DNA from: an uncultured Flavobacteriales bacterium
Lineage (GTDB): Bacteria > Bacteroidota > Bacteroidia > Flavobacteriales_G > Salibacteraceae
DNA length: 46,121 bases
Direction: 5' to 3'
Assembly: GCA_937899835.1 (NCBI GenBank)
Contig: CALCCE010000260.1
Span: 1 to 46,121, forward strand
The notes under the pieces were generated by a model that was not told the origin of the DNA, ran no database searches, and worked only from the letters and a program-made list of their open reading frames with translations. Of this stretch, positions 31,643 through 39,621 are shown one piece after another. Each line of letters begins with the position of its first letter. Positions within the stretch are counted from its first letter, which is position 1. The position numbers and the translations under genes were made by a program.

Positions 31643-34600
31643 ATGAAAAAAGTGATACTTGGGGCCGGTGCTTTGCTGGCCTTAGGGATTGGCTGGATAG
31701 CCTTCCAGTCTACATCCCAAATAGAACAGGCTACACTACCTAATACATCCTCCTCTAATCCGGGAGGATGGCTTCCCGGCGAAACCAAAACCGATCCGGG
31801 TTGGTTCCAGCAATGGTTTGACCAACGTAAAAATGAACAAGGAGTAATTCCCCGAGGCCTTTATGCCCAATGGGCACAACACGATGCCCAATACAGTGGC
31901 AGCCGCTCCTCTGCTCTTTCCAGTATTCTGGAGGTGGGCCCTTATGAGGTGGGTGGACGTACCCGAGCACTGTTGATCGATGCTTCCAACAGCAATCGCT
32001 ATTTCGCTGGCGGAATATCCGGTGGATTGTGGCGGTCCAACAATGCCGGAGTTTCCTGGACTCCACTCAACGACCAGGCTTCGAACCTGGCAGTAAGTTG
32101 CATTGTGCAAGATCCTTTCAACAGCAATGTGATTTACTACGGAACTGGCGAAGGTTCGGGTAACTCAGCCGGATTTGCAGGAGAAGGAGTATTTAAATCT
32201 ACCGATGGCGGAAACTCTTTTTCTTTGCTCTCCTCTACAAATACTGGCGATTTTGACTATTGCTGGTCGATTGCACACTCGCGTACCCAAGCCAACACCG
32301 TTTTCGTAGGAACCAGTACCCGTGGCCTTTGGCGCAGTACTGATGGTGGCTCCAACTGGACCAAAGTGTTGACTACCACCCGGCGAATCAACGATATGAT
32401 CGCCTTGCCCAACGGTACTATGATGGCCACTTTGAATGGAGATGGCATTTACCAAAGTACCGATAATGGGAACTCCTGGACAGAAATTGCCGGTGGTTTG
32501 CCTACATCCGGCTTTGCCCGTATCGCCATTGACTTTTGTGAAAACAGTCCAAATGATATCTATGCACTGTACGCCGAGAGCAACGATGTGATTAAGGACC
32601 TTTACCGTTCTACCGATGGAGGAGCCACCTGGACAGTGACCGCTGCTAAACCAGCTACCACGCTCAAATTTACCTGGTATTGCTTCTTCTTGGGAGTATC
32701 ACCAACCAACCCCGATCATGTGGTACTTGGAGCTCAATATTCCCGCTATTCGCTGGATGGTGGTGCTTCATGGTCGGTATTGAGCACCGGACATGCCGAT
32801 AACCATACCTATGCTTACGATCCTAATAACACCGATCTCTTTTTGATTGGAAACGATGGTGGGGTTTATCGTAAATCCTGGTCGTCTATTTCCAGTGCAG
32901 AGGTTGACCTCAACGACGGTTACCACGTTACCCAATTTTACTCTGGGGATTATATGCCTACCGGCAACAGCGTTTTGGGTGGAACACAAGACAATGGTAC
33001 ACACAAAGCCATTGGGCTCACCTGGAACAAAGTTTTTGGAGGAGACGGCGGCTACTCGCAAGTAAGTTTACAAGATCCTAACCTGGGATATTGTTCTACT
33101 CAAAATGGTCGTATCCGTAGGGTAACCAACCTTCAGGGAAGTCATTCGGTTACCTCTATTTACACCACCATTACCAATGCAGACAACACTGCTTTCATTG
33201 CACCTTTCGAAATCAACCGGGCCGATGGTGAACAAGTATATTTTTGTTCCTCTACCCGAATTTGGCGTACCACCGATCGTGGTGCCAACTGGACGGCGAT
33301 GACCAATGCGCACGGGACCATCTATGGTGTTGGAGTAACCAGAGACGTCAATCCTACGGTCTATTTCGGCGGCAGCAGTGCCAAAATTTACCGCGTAGAC
33401 AACGCTCAAACCGCGGTTGCCGGAGATGAAGTAGACCTGAGTGCTACGGTTCCTTCAGCAGTGACCAACCATTCTATTTCTGACATCAAACCACACCCAA
33501 CGAACAACACTGTGGCGTATGTCACCTTTTCTTCCATCAGCACCCAACCAAGAGTTTGGCGGGTAGACAACATCCATACTACCTCGCCAACCTGGGTAGC
33601 TATTTCGGGCAATCTACCAACCAACCTTCCTTGCAATAGCATGGAAATTGATCCTACCAACGACCAAAATATTTTTGTGGGAACTGACTATGGATTGTAT
33701 TGCTCCACCGATGGAGGAGCTACTTATGCCAAAGAAACAAGCATTCCCAACACTGCCGTTTTCCAGGTACAATTGCGCGTATCCGACAACAAGTTGTTTG
33801 TATTCACCCACGGTCGTGGCGCGTGGTGTGCCAACGTTGGATCAGGTAGCGGAAGCCCAACCTATGCTTCAGTACCTTACTCTACCAGTTTTGAAGGCGG
33901 CTTTGATGCCTCCTGGACTAGCGGTTCTGATAATACCAATGGAAGGGTACAAATCACTACTGCCAATACGCCTCGTACGGGCTCTGAGCACCTCACAATG
34001 GATGTGGTTACCAGTGGTACTTTTGCCACTAACTATGCCGATTTATACATCAACATGTCCACTACCGCCAATGCCGATTTGCGCTTTTGGTGGAAAGAGT
34101 TTGGAGATGAAACCCACACTCAGGATGGTGTCTTTTTCTCTGACGATGGTGGGGCCAACTTCACCAAGGTAGCCAACCTTCAAGATGGGAATAATACCTA
34201 TGCAGAGCAAGTACTGGACATTGATGCCTTGGCAAGTGCCAACGGTCTAAGCCTCACCAGCACTTTTGTGATTCGCTTGCAACAGTATGACAACTACCCA
34301 CTTACAACGGATGGATTTGCATTTGACGACCTTTCGGTTACCGAAAGTTTCCCCTACGCCACATTGCCCTACACCACCAGTTTTGAGGGTGGGCTCGACC
34401 AGTTTTGGACTACTGCATCGGACAACAGCAATGGCAGAATTCAGGTGACCTCGGCCAACACGCCACGCACTGGTTCGCAACACCTCACCATGGATGTGAC
34501 CACGAGTGGTACTTATGCGACTAACTCAGCTGATTTGCGCCTCAACCTGTCGGGCCAAACCGATGTTGACCTCAGCTTCTGGTGGAAAGAATTTGGTGAT

Positions 34601-35671
34601 GAGACCAATACGGAGGATGGCGTTTTCTTCTCCGATGATGGCGGAGTCAATTTTGTGAAGGTAGCCAACCTGCAAAACGGTAATTCAACTTATGCCGAAC
34701 AAGTGTTGGACGTAGATGCTTTGGCATCGGCAAACGGTCTCAGCCTTAGCAACACGTTTGTCATTCGCCTCCAGCAATACGATAACTATCCTATTCCTAC
34801 TGATGGTTTTGCGTTTGACGACATCGCTGTAACCAGTGGTGCTGTCTACGCTCCGGTTCCCTACTCCACCAGCTTTGAGAGCGGATTTGATCAATATTGG
34901 TCGACCGGTTCTGACAATTCCAATGGGCGGGTGCAAATCACAACCGCCAATACGCCACGCACCGGTACGAATCACTTTACCATGGACGTGATCACCAATG
35001 GCACCTTTGCTACCAACAATGCGGATTTGCGGGTTGACCTTTCCGGCGAGATTGGGGTGAACCTGCGCTTTTGGTGGAAGGAATTTGGTGACGAAACCCA
35101 CACCCAAGATGGGGTATATTTCTCCGACAACGGTGGAGCAACCTTTGTGAAGGTATACGATCTGGCCAATGGCAATTCTACCTATGCAGAGCAACTCTTA
35201 GATGTAGTGGCCTTGGCAAGTGCCAATGGACTGAGCATGACCGGCAACTTTGTCATTCGGTTCCAGCAGTACGACAATTATGCGATCAGCACCGATGGCT
35301 TTGCCATTGATGACGTAAACGTTGAGATTACTGCCAATCCGAATCCTGGTCCGCTGCCCAGTTTGATTGAAACCGAGGAAAGTGGTGTTGCCGATGCGGA
35401 AGCCACCTCAGACAAAGCCTGGACGGTTTCAGCATTTCCTAACCCGGCATCGGATGTCATCACCGTTCAGCTAGATGGCAAGCTTACTGCCACCCAAGCC
35501 ACCTTACGCGTGCTTGACCTTAGCGGACGGGAAGTACTAAGACAAAACAATCTGGTGTTAGCCACTGGATTTAGAAACACCCTGGAGGTAGGTCATTTGC
35601 CTGCAGGCCTGTATTTCGTAGTGTTGGAGAATGAACTCCGCACCGAAGTGCTTCGAGTAATGAAGCAATAA
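31643..35671 (+). CDS. large T9SS-secreted beta-propeller (VPS10/BNR-type) protein with three tandem repeats
   Basis: The 1342-residue protein has a signal peptide (VILGAGALLALGIGWIAFQ). Residues about 90-735 form a sortilin/BNR-type propeller with many S/T-T-D-G-G-x-x-W repeats (RSTDGGSNWTKV, QSTDNGNSWTEI, RSTDGGATWTV). Three 164-residue repeats follow from residue 741, each starting YA.(V/L)PY(S/T)TSFE and containing WWKEFGDET and FVIR(L/F)QQYDNY. The last ~80 residues are a type A T9SS sorting domain (AFPNPASDVITVQ, then LDLSGREVL and LPAGLYFVVL). It should be exported by the type IX system and attached or released outside the cell. Carbohydrate or peptide binding is plausible; no catalytic residues are assignable. 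Confidence 0.9.
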   Translation: MKKVILGAGALLALGIGWIAFQSTSQIEQATLPNTSSSNPGGWLPGETKTDPGWFQQWFDQRKNEQGVIPRGLYAQWAQHDAQYSGSRSSALSSILEVGPYEVGGRTRALLIDASNSNRYFAGGISGGLWRSNNAGVSWTPLNDQASNLAVSCIVQDPFNSNVIYYGTGEGSGNSAGFAGEGVFKSTDGGNSFSLLSSTNTGDFDYCWSIAHSRTQANTVFVGTSTRGLWRSTDGGSNWTKVLTTTRRINDMIALPNGTMMATLNGDGIYQSTDNGNSWTEIAGGLPTSGFARIAIDFCENSPNDIYALYAESNDVIKDLYRSTDGGATWTVTAAKPATTLKFTWYCFFLGVSPTNPDHVVLGAQYSRYSLDGGASWSVLSTGHADNHTYAYDPNNTDLFLIGNDGGVYRKSWSSISSAEVDLNDGYHVTQFYSGDYMPTGNSVLGGTQDNGTHKAIGLTWNKVFGGDGGYSQVSLQDPNLGYCSTQNGRIRRVTNLQGSHSVTSIYTTITNADNTAFIAPFEINRADGEQVYFCSSTRIWRTTDRGANWTAMTNAHGTIYGVGVTRDVNPTVYFGGSSAKIYRVDNAQTAVAGDEVDLSATVPSAVTNHSISDIKPHPTNNTVAYVTFSSISTQPRVWRVDNIHTTSPTWVAISGNLPTNLPCNSMEIDPTNDQNIFVGTDYGLYCSTDGGATYAKETSIPNTAVFQVQLRVSDNKLFVFTHGRGAWCANVGSGSGSPTYASVPYSTSFEGGFDASWTSGSDNTNGRVQITTANTPRTGSEHLTMDVVTSGTFATNYADLYINMSTTANADLRFWWKEFGDETHTQDGVFFSDDGGANFTKVANLQDGNNTYAEQVLDIDALASANGLSLTSTFVIRLQQYDNYPLTTDGFAFDDLSVTESFPYATLPYTTSFEGGLDQFWTTASDNSNGRIQVTSANTPRTGSQHLTMDVTTSGTYATNSADLRLNLSGQTDVDLSFWWKEFGDETNTEDGVFFSDDGGVNFVKVANLQNGNSTYAEQVLDVDALASANGLSLSNTFVIRLQQYDNYPIPTDGFAFDDIAVTSGAVYAPVPYSTSFESGFDQYWSTGSDNSNGRVQITTANTPRTGTNHFTMDVITNGTFATNNADLRVDLSGEIGVNLRFWWKEFGDETHTQDGVYFSDNGGATFVKVYDLANGNSTYAEQLLDVVALASANGLSMTGNFVIRFQQYDNYAISTDGFAIDDVNVEITANPNPGPLPSLIETEESGVADAEATSDKAWTVSAFPNPASDVITVQLDGKLTATQATLRVLDLSGREVLRQNNLVLATGFRNTLEVGHLPAGLYFVVLENELRTEVLRVMKQ
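33863..35338 (+). repeat. three tandem 492-bp coding repeats
   Basis: Repeats start at 33863, 34355 and 34847, so the period is exactly 492 bp (164 codons). They are similar but clearly diverged at the DNA level. They encode jelly-roll-like domains of the T9SS protein. The boundaries were placed on the recurring YA.(V/L)PY(S/T)TSFE motif. Confidence 0.85.
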
Positions 35672-35701
35672 ACCCAATCCATCAAATCTACAATCAAAAG
35701 G

Positions 35702-35731
35702 GGCGGCTTCCATTGGGAGGCCGCCTTTTTT
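35702..35731 (+). terminator. intrinsic terminator after the T9SS protein gene
   Basis: GGCGGC (35702-35707) pairs with GCCGCC (35720-35725), extended by TTCC/GGGA, and is followed by six T residues. It starts 31 bp after the stop. Confidence 0.9.
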
Positions 35732-35753
35732 GATTTGGCCGGGTTTTCGGTAC

Positions 35754-36341
35754 ATGGAAAAGCAGAATTCCCATTACATTTATCCTGTGTCGAAAGCTCG
35801 TTTTTTCATTGCCTTGGTTCCACCAGAAGCACTTTCGGAAGAAATCATGGTTTGGAAGCGGTATTTTGAGCGACAATTCAACAGCCGTGCTGCTTTGCGA
35901 TCGCCTCCCCACCTTACATTACACATGCCTTTTCTTTGGCCAGAAAAACGTGAATCTGAACTACATGCTTCGTTTTCTGCCTTAGCTCAATCGAGCTCCG
36001 ATTTCACCATTCATCTCCAAGGCTTTGGGGCCTTTCCTCCCCGAGTAATCTATGTAGCCGTAGCACCTCAACCTGAATTGTTGGCCTTTCAGGAAAAAGT
36101 AGCCATAGCAGCCCGAAAAGAGCTGCACCTGCTTCATCCCACCCACAAAGGACACGGATTTCACCCGCATATTACGGTGGCGTTTCGCGATTTGAGAAAG
36201 ACTGATTTTGAGACCGCCTGGAAGCAATTAGAAACCACCTCCTTCAAGGCTACCTGGAACATTTCAGATTTGGCAGTGCTCAAACACGATGGGAAACGTT
36301 GGAACATTTGGCAGCAATTTCCTTTATCGGAACAGATGTAA
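35754..36341 (+). CDS. 2'-5' RNA ligase family protein (LigT/ThpR-like)
   Basis: ATG 35754 gives 195 residues. The two HxTx motifs that define the 2H phosphoesterase superfamily are both present, HLTL (53-56) and HITV (139-142), with the usual spacing and fold (RFFIALVPPEALSEEI at the N-terminus, GFGAFPPRVIYVAVAP between the motifs). Such enzymes hydrolyse 2',3'-cyclic phosphates or 2'-5' linkages of RNA; the biological substrate in Bacteroidota is unsettled. It is a single gene just after a strong terminator. Confidence 0.88.
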   Translation: MEKQNSHYIYPVSKARFFIALVPPEALSEEIMVWKRYFERQFNSRAALRSPPHLTLHMPFLWPEKRESELHASFSALAQSSSDFTIHLQGFGAFPPRVIYVAVAPQPELLAFQEKVAIAARKELHLLHPTHKGHGFHPHITVAFRDLRKTDFETAWKQLETTSFKATWNISDLAVLKHDGKRWNIWQQFPLSEQM

Positions 36342-36485
36342 AAAGAGAGGCTTCTCACAGAATCGTCGATAAAAATCTCCGAACAGTCCGATCCTTTTGT
36401 AAAAGCTGGCAAGCCCCGCCATTTTTGACCCATGATTGGGACCACACCAAGCATGCGCCAAATTAGGTTATGGTCGAGCCGGGAG

Positions 36486-37685
36486 ATGTATTTTCCTGGC
36501 TTTTCCATTGTTTGCAGTGTCCTATTTGTATTGTTTGGAATGGGCCTACCCAAAGCAAAGGCCAATTCTACCCCATTGGTCACTTCTCAATACTATCCTG
36601 TTACTCCTAAGCGCTCTGGCCATCAGCCACTTTTGGTGGTAACTACCATTGGTGCTTCCATGGCACCTTTAGAAGCGGCACAACTGACCCAGCACTATGC
36701 GGTGTTGCACCTACAATTGAATGATAGCGCCACCACTGAAGCACTTCGACCGTACATTGGCCACTTTTTCTACACGCATCTACAGCACCATCAGGTTGAT
36801 CTACAGCGGATCCATTTCATTACCACACACCTGGCTCATCGGCACGGCAGGAAACTATATGCGGGATTGGATTTCCCGGTAGCCGCCTGGGCTATGGTGG
36901 GTGGTGATGCACTGGTGGGTGCCAACGACAAAATCCGCTATTTTCCTGATAATGAGCAGCTTTATTCGAAACTGTTTGCCTTTTTTTCACAGTGTTACCT
37001 CTGGCAATCTGACCTCAGTCATTATCGGGATCGCCTGATAGCCAAACGCACGTTTGCCGACCTCAATCACTTCAAAGGCTCTTGGTCGGTGGGTTTGGAT
37101 TATAGTCGCTTTTTTATGTTGGGCGATCGGCAGGAAGAAGACACCCTTTACCAAATGCCAAGAACTGCCGGAATGATGACCCTCAGTGGAAACTACTGGT
37201 TATCCAACAGAATTTACCTTAAAGCAAGCCTCGGCCTGCACATGAGATTACCCGGTGCTGGTGGTTTGGGTGGCGCCATGGGAGGCGGTTTTAGTGGTGG
37301 TTCGGAGATCGATACCAGTTTTTCTTCTTTTGCCTTGGTAGGCCCTGGCTTTGGGATTGGGTTTGTTGGCACCAACACCAGGTTTCGGCCCCTGGTGGAA
37401 GTGGGCATAGAATCTTTGCAGTACACGCTTATCAACATGCACATAAAAGGCGATCTCGACAACGGGTTTGATAGCATTGAGCGTTCCGAAAAACGAGAAC
37501 GGGTTGCACTACCAACACTAAATGCCACCGCAGGGTTTCAATACCGCATCAGCAACCGGCTGGTGCTCGACCAACGCATCAGTTACCGACACAATGGTTT
37601 GTTGGATACCCCCGTGGGAGAATTGCTCAATTACCGGTCTATTACGGCCTCTTTGGGGCTTCGATTTCTAATTGATATCCGTTGA
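36486..37685 (+). CDS. outer-membrane protein co-transcribed with LytS/LytR pair
   Basis: ATG 36486 gives 399 residues with a signal peptide (FPGFSIVCSVLFVLFGMGLPKAKA). The N-terminal third (HQPLLVVTTIGASMAPLEAAQLTQHYAVLHLQL, abridged) is not a barrel and includes a soluble-looking alpha/beta part. The second half shows barrel-like alternating strands (SWSVGLDYSRFFMLG, RIYLKASLGLHMRL, ITASLGLRFLIDIR) with a Gly-rich loop (GGLGGAMGGGFSGGS). The stop and the ATG of the kinase gene are separated by 1 bp, which points to one operon. It may be the signal receiver or the target of the pair. Confidence 0.7.
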   Translation: MYFPGFSIVCSVLFVLFGMGLPKAKANSTPLVTSQYYPVTPKRSGHQPLLVVTTIGASMAPLEAAQLTQHYAVLHLQLNDSATTEALRPYIGHFFYTHLQHHQVDLQRIHFITTHLAHRHGRKLYAGLDFPVAAWAMVGGDALVGANDKIRYFPDNEQLYSKLFAFFSQCYLWQSDLSHYRDRLIAKRTFADLNHFKGSWSVGLDYSRFFMLGDRQEEDTLYQMPRTAGMMTLSGNYWLSNRIYLKASLGLHMRLPGAGGLGGAMGGGFSGGSEIDTSFSSFALVGPGFGIGFVGTNTRFRPLVEVGIESLQYTLINMHIKGDLDNGFDSIERSEKRERVALPTLNATAGFQYRISNRLVLDQRISYRHNGLLDTPVGELLNYRSITASLGLRFLIDIR

Positions 37686-37686
37686 T

Positions 37687-38823
37687 ATGGCCACTACTCC
37701 ATTACCGGATTCGGGTTATCTTAGACGAATGGCTCAATTGCCTCGCTTGCTTTCCTCCCCCAAATCGGGATTTTTCGACTCAAGTATCATTTCTTCCAGC
37801 CGTTTGGAAGTGTTGATCCACCTCCTGCTTTGGTTGTTGCTGTTCTCCTTGCCTCTTGCTTTCTTACCTGATACTTTGCAACAAGTACAAGGGGTATATT
37901 GGATGGTTTACTCCCACCAGGCGTTGTTGTGCACGGCTTTTTACTTCAACTATCTTTTCCTTACTCCAATTTGGCTGGAAAAGAAGAAATTACTGGGGTT
38001 CTTACTTGGGGTTGTTGGCATTGTGGCAATAGTCATTACCGTCAATATGCTGATAAGAGATTGGTTTGATTTAGACCAACAGTATCGTGACTCGTTGAAC
38101 CTTCCTCAAAACTACCAACACCTGCCTGGCATTCGTACCTTTCCTACCCTTTCTACACTGGTGATTCTTGCTATTTCCACCGTTCTTAGGTCCAACAAAA
38201 TGATGCAAAAACAAGCTGGCCTACGCATGAAAGAGCAGGAAGAACGCTTAACCACCGAGTTACGTTTTCTTAAAAGCCAGATCAGTCCACACTATTTGTT
38301 CAATACGCTCAATACGATCTATGCACTTACCGAGACCAATACGCAGGAAGCACGATCGGCGATTCACATGCTGTCGAAGCAAATCCGGTACTTGTTGTAT
38401 GAAACCGACCGGTCGTATACCACGTTAAGTGCCGATTTTCAATTTTTAAATGACTACATAAGGTTGATGCGCTTGCGACTGCCAGATCATGTCACCATCA
38501 ATTTTGATCAAGAAACACCTCCTAAACCTGTGCGTATTCCTCCCATGTTGTTCCTGCATTTTGTAGAAAACTCCTTTAAACATGGCATCAGCAACCGGCA
38601 GGCTAGCGACCTGCAATTCTCGCTTCGCTTTGCGGATGGCCAGGTATTTTTTAAGGCTTCCAACCCGATGCACCAACAGCTTACAGAACCTGGGGGCGTT
38701 GGTTTGAGCAATACCCTTCGAAGGCTCAACCTGCTCTATCCTGAGCACAACTATCAACTACACGTTTCTCCCGGTCCTCATTTTTATACGGTGGACCTCA
38801 GTATTCCGGTCTATGAAGATTGA
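37687..38823 (+). CDS. LytS-like sensor histidine kinase (His_kinase family)
   Basis: ATG 37687 gives 378 residues. Four membrane helices span about residues 41-168 (VLIHLLLWLLLFSLPLAFL, MVYSHQALLCTAFYFNYLFL, FLLGVVGIVAIVITVNMLI, LSTLVILAISTVL). The kinase box is LRFLKSQISPHYLFNTLNTIY with phospho-acceptor His202, the LytS signature. The ATPase domain has IPPMLFLHFVENSFKHGI and GGVGLSNTLRRLNLLY. The gene overlaps the response regulator by 11 bp and follows an outer-membrane protein gene by 1 bp. Confidence 0.92.
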   Translation: MATTPLPDSGYLRRMAQLPRLLSSPKSGFFDSSIISSSRLEVLIHLLLWLLLFSLPLAFLPDTLQQVQGVYWMVYSHQALLCTAFYFNYLFLTPIWLEKKKLLGFLLGVVGIVAIVITVNMLIRDWFDLDQQYRDSLNLPQNYQHLPGIRTFPTLSTLVILAISTVLRSNKMMQKQAGLRMKEQEERLTTELRFLKSQISPHYLFNTLNTIYALTETNTQEARSAIHMLSKQIRYLLYETDRSYTTLSADFQFLNDYIRLMRLRLPDHVTINFDQETPPKPVRIPPMLFLHFVENSFKHGISNRQASDLQFSLRFADGQVFFKASNPMHQQLTEPGGVGLSNTLRRLNLLYPEHNYQLHVSPGPHFYTVDLSIPVYED

Positions 38824-39523
38824 TTGTTTGGCGGTAGACGATGAGAAACCAGCTTTGCAGCTGGTGAAAAGTTACATTGAGCAAGTCGACTTTTTGAACT
38901 TGAGAGGTTGTTTTCACAATCCGGTGGAAGCCATGAATAAGGTTAAAGAATGGAACATACCTCTGCTTTTCTTAGACATCAACATGCCCGACCTCAGCGG
39001 TACGCAATTGGCTCGACTGCTGCCACCTGAATCGAAAGTAATTTTCACTACTGCCTATGAAGAATACGCCTTGGAAGGTTTTAAAGTGTCAGCGTTAGAT
39101 TACTTGGTGAAGCCATTTAGTCTGGAAGAATTCATGGGAGCCGCCCAAAAAGCCTTTGACTATTTTCAACTGTTGCAAGCATCGCATGGCCAACAAGTCG
39201 ACGATTATTTATTTGTAAAGGCCGACTACAAACTCCACAAAGTGTGGTTGCAGGATATTCTGTTTGTAGAAAATCTGAAGGATTACGTCCGCTTTTACCT
39301 GGAAGACGGAACCCGATTGATGAGCCTGGTGGCGCTCAAAACGCTGGAAGAACGATTGCCTAAAGTGCAATTCATGAAAGTACACCGTTCGTACATCGTG
39401 AACCTCACAAAGGTGAGTACCGTGGAGCGCAGCCGGATCGTGTTTGGCAATCACTTCATTCCAATCAGCGACCCCTATCGACCCGCATTTAAGGCTTATC
39501 TCGAACAAAAACGCATCAATTAG
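38813..39523 (+). CDS. LytR/AlgR-family response regulator (LytTR domain)
   Basis: The 236-residue protein has a receiver domain (VDDEKPAL, phospho-acceptor Asp55 in LLFLDINMPD, Lys in DYLVKPFS). A LytTR DNA-binding domain follows (DYLFVKADYKLHKVWLQDILFVENLKDYVRFYL, abridged, and MKVHRSYIVNLTKV, HFIPISDPYR). LytTR proteins bind pairs of 9-10 bp direct repeats about two turns apart. The gene overlaps the kinase gene by 11 bp. It is the last gene of the OMP/kinase/regulator operon. Confidence 0.94.
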   Translation: MKIDCLAVDDEKPALQLVKSYIEQVDFLNLRGCFHNPVEAMNKVKEWNIPLLFLDINMPDLSGTQLARLLPPESKVIFTTAYEEYALEGFKVSALDYLVKPFSLEEFMGAAQKAFDYFQLLQASHGQQVDDYLFVKADYKLHKVWLQDILFVENLKDYVRFYLEDGTRLMSLVALKTLEERLPKVQFMKVHRSYIVNLTKVSTVERSRIVFGNHFIPISDPYRPAFKAYLEQKRIN

Positions 39524-39576
39524 GAGGACAATCAAAGCGTGAAAGCGATCAAAAATTCGCCTTCCAATTACGCCTT

Positions 39577-39604
39577 TTGTTCAAAGTAACAATCCGTATC
39601 TTCG
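39577..39604 (+). promoter_or_regulatory. candidate -33/-7 promoter of the PIG-L cassette
   Basis: TTG (39577-39579) and TATCTTCG (39597-39604) are separated by 17 bp, close to the Bacteroidota TTTG-N19-TAnnTTTG arrangement with one mismatch in the -7 box. A small hairpin CGGGC/GCCCG (39603-39618) sits directly before ATG 39622. Confidence 0.45.
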
Positions 39605-39621
39605 GGCCTCAGCGCCCGATT

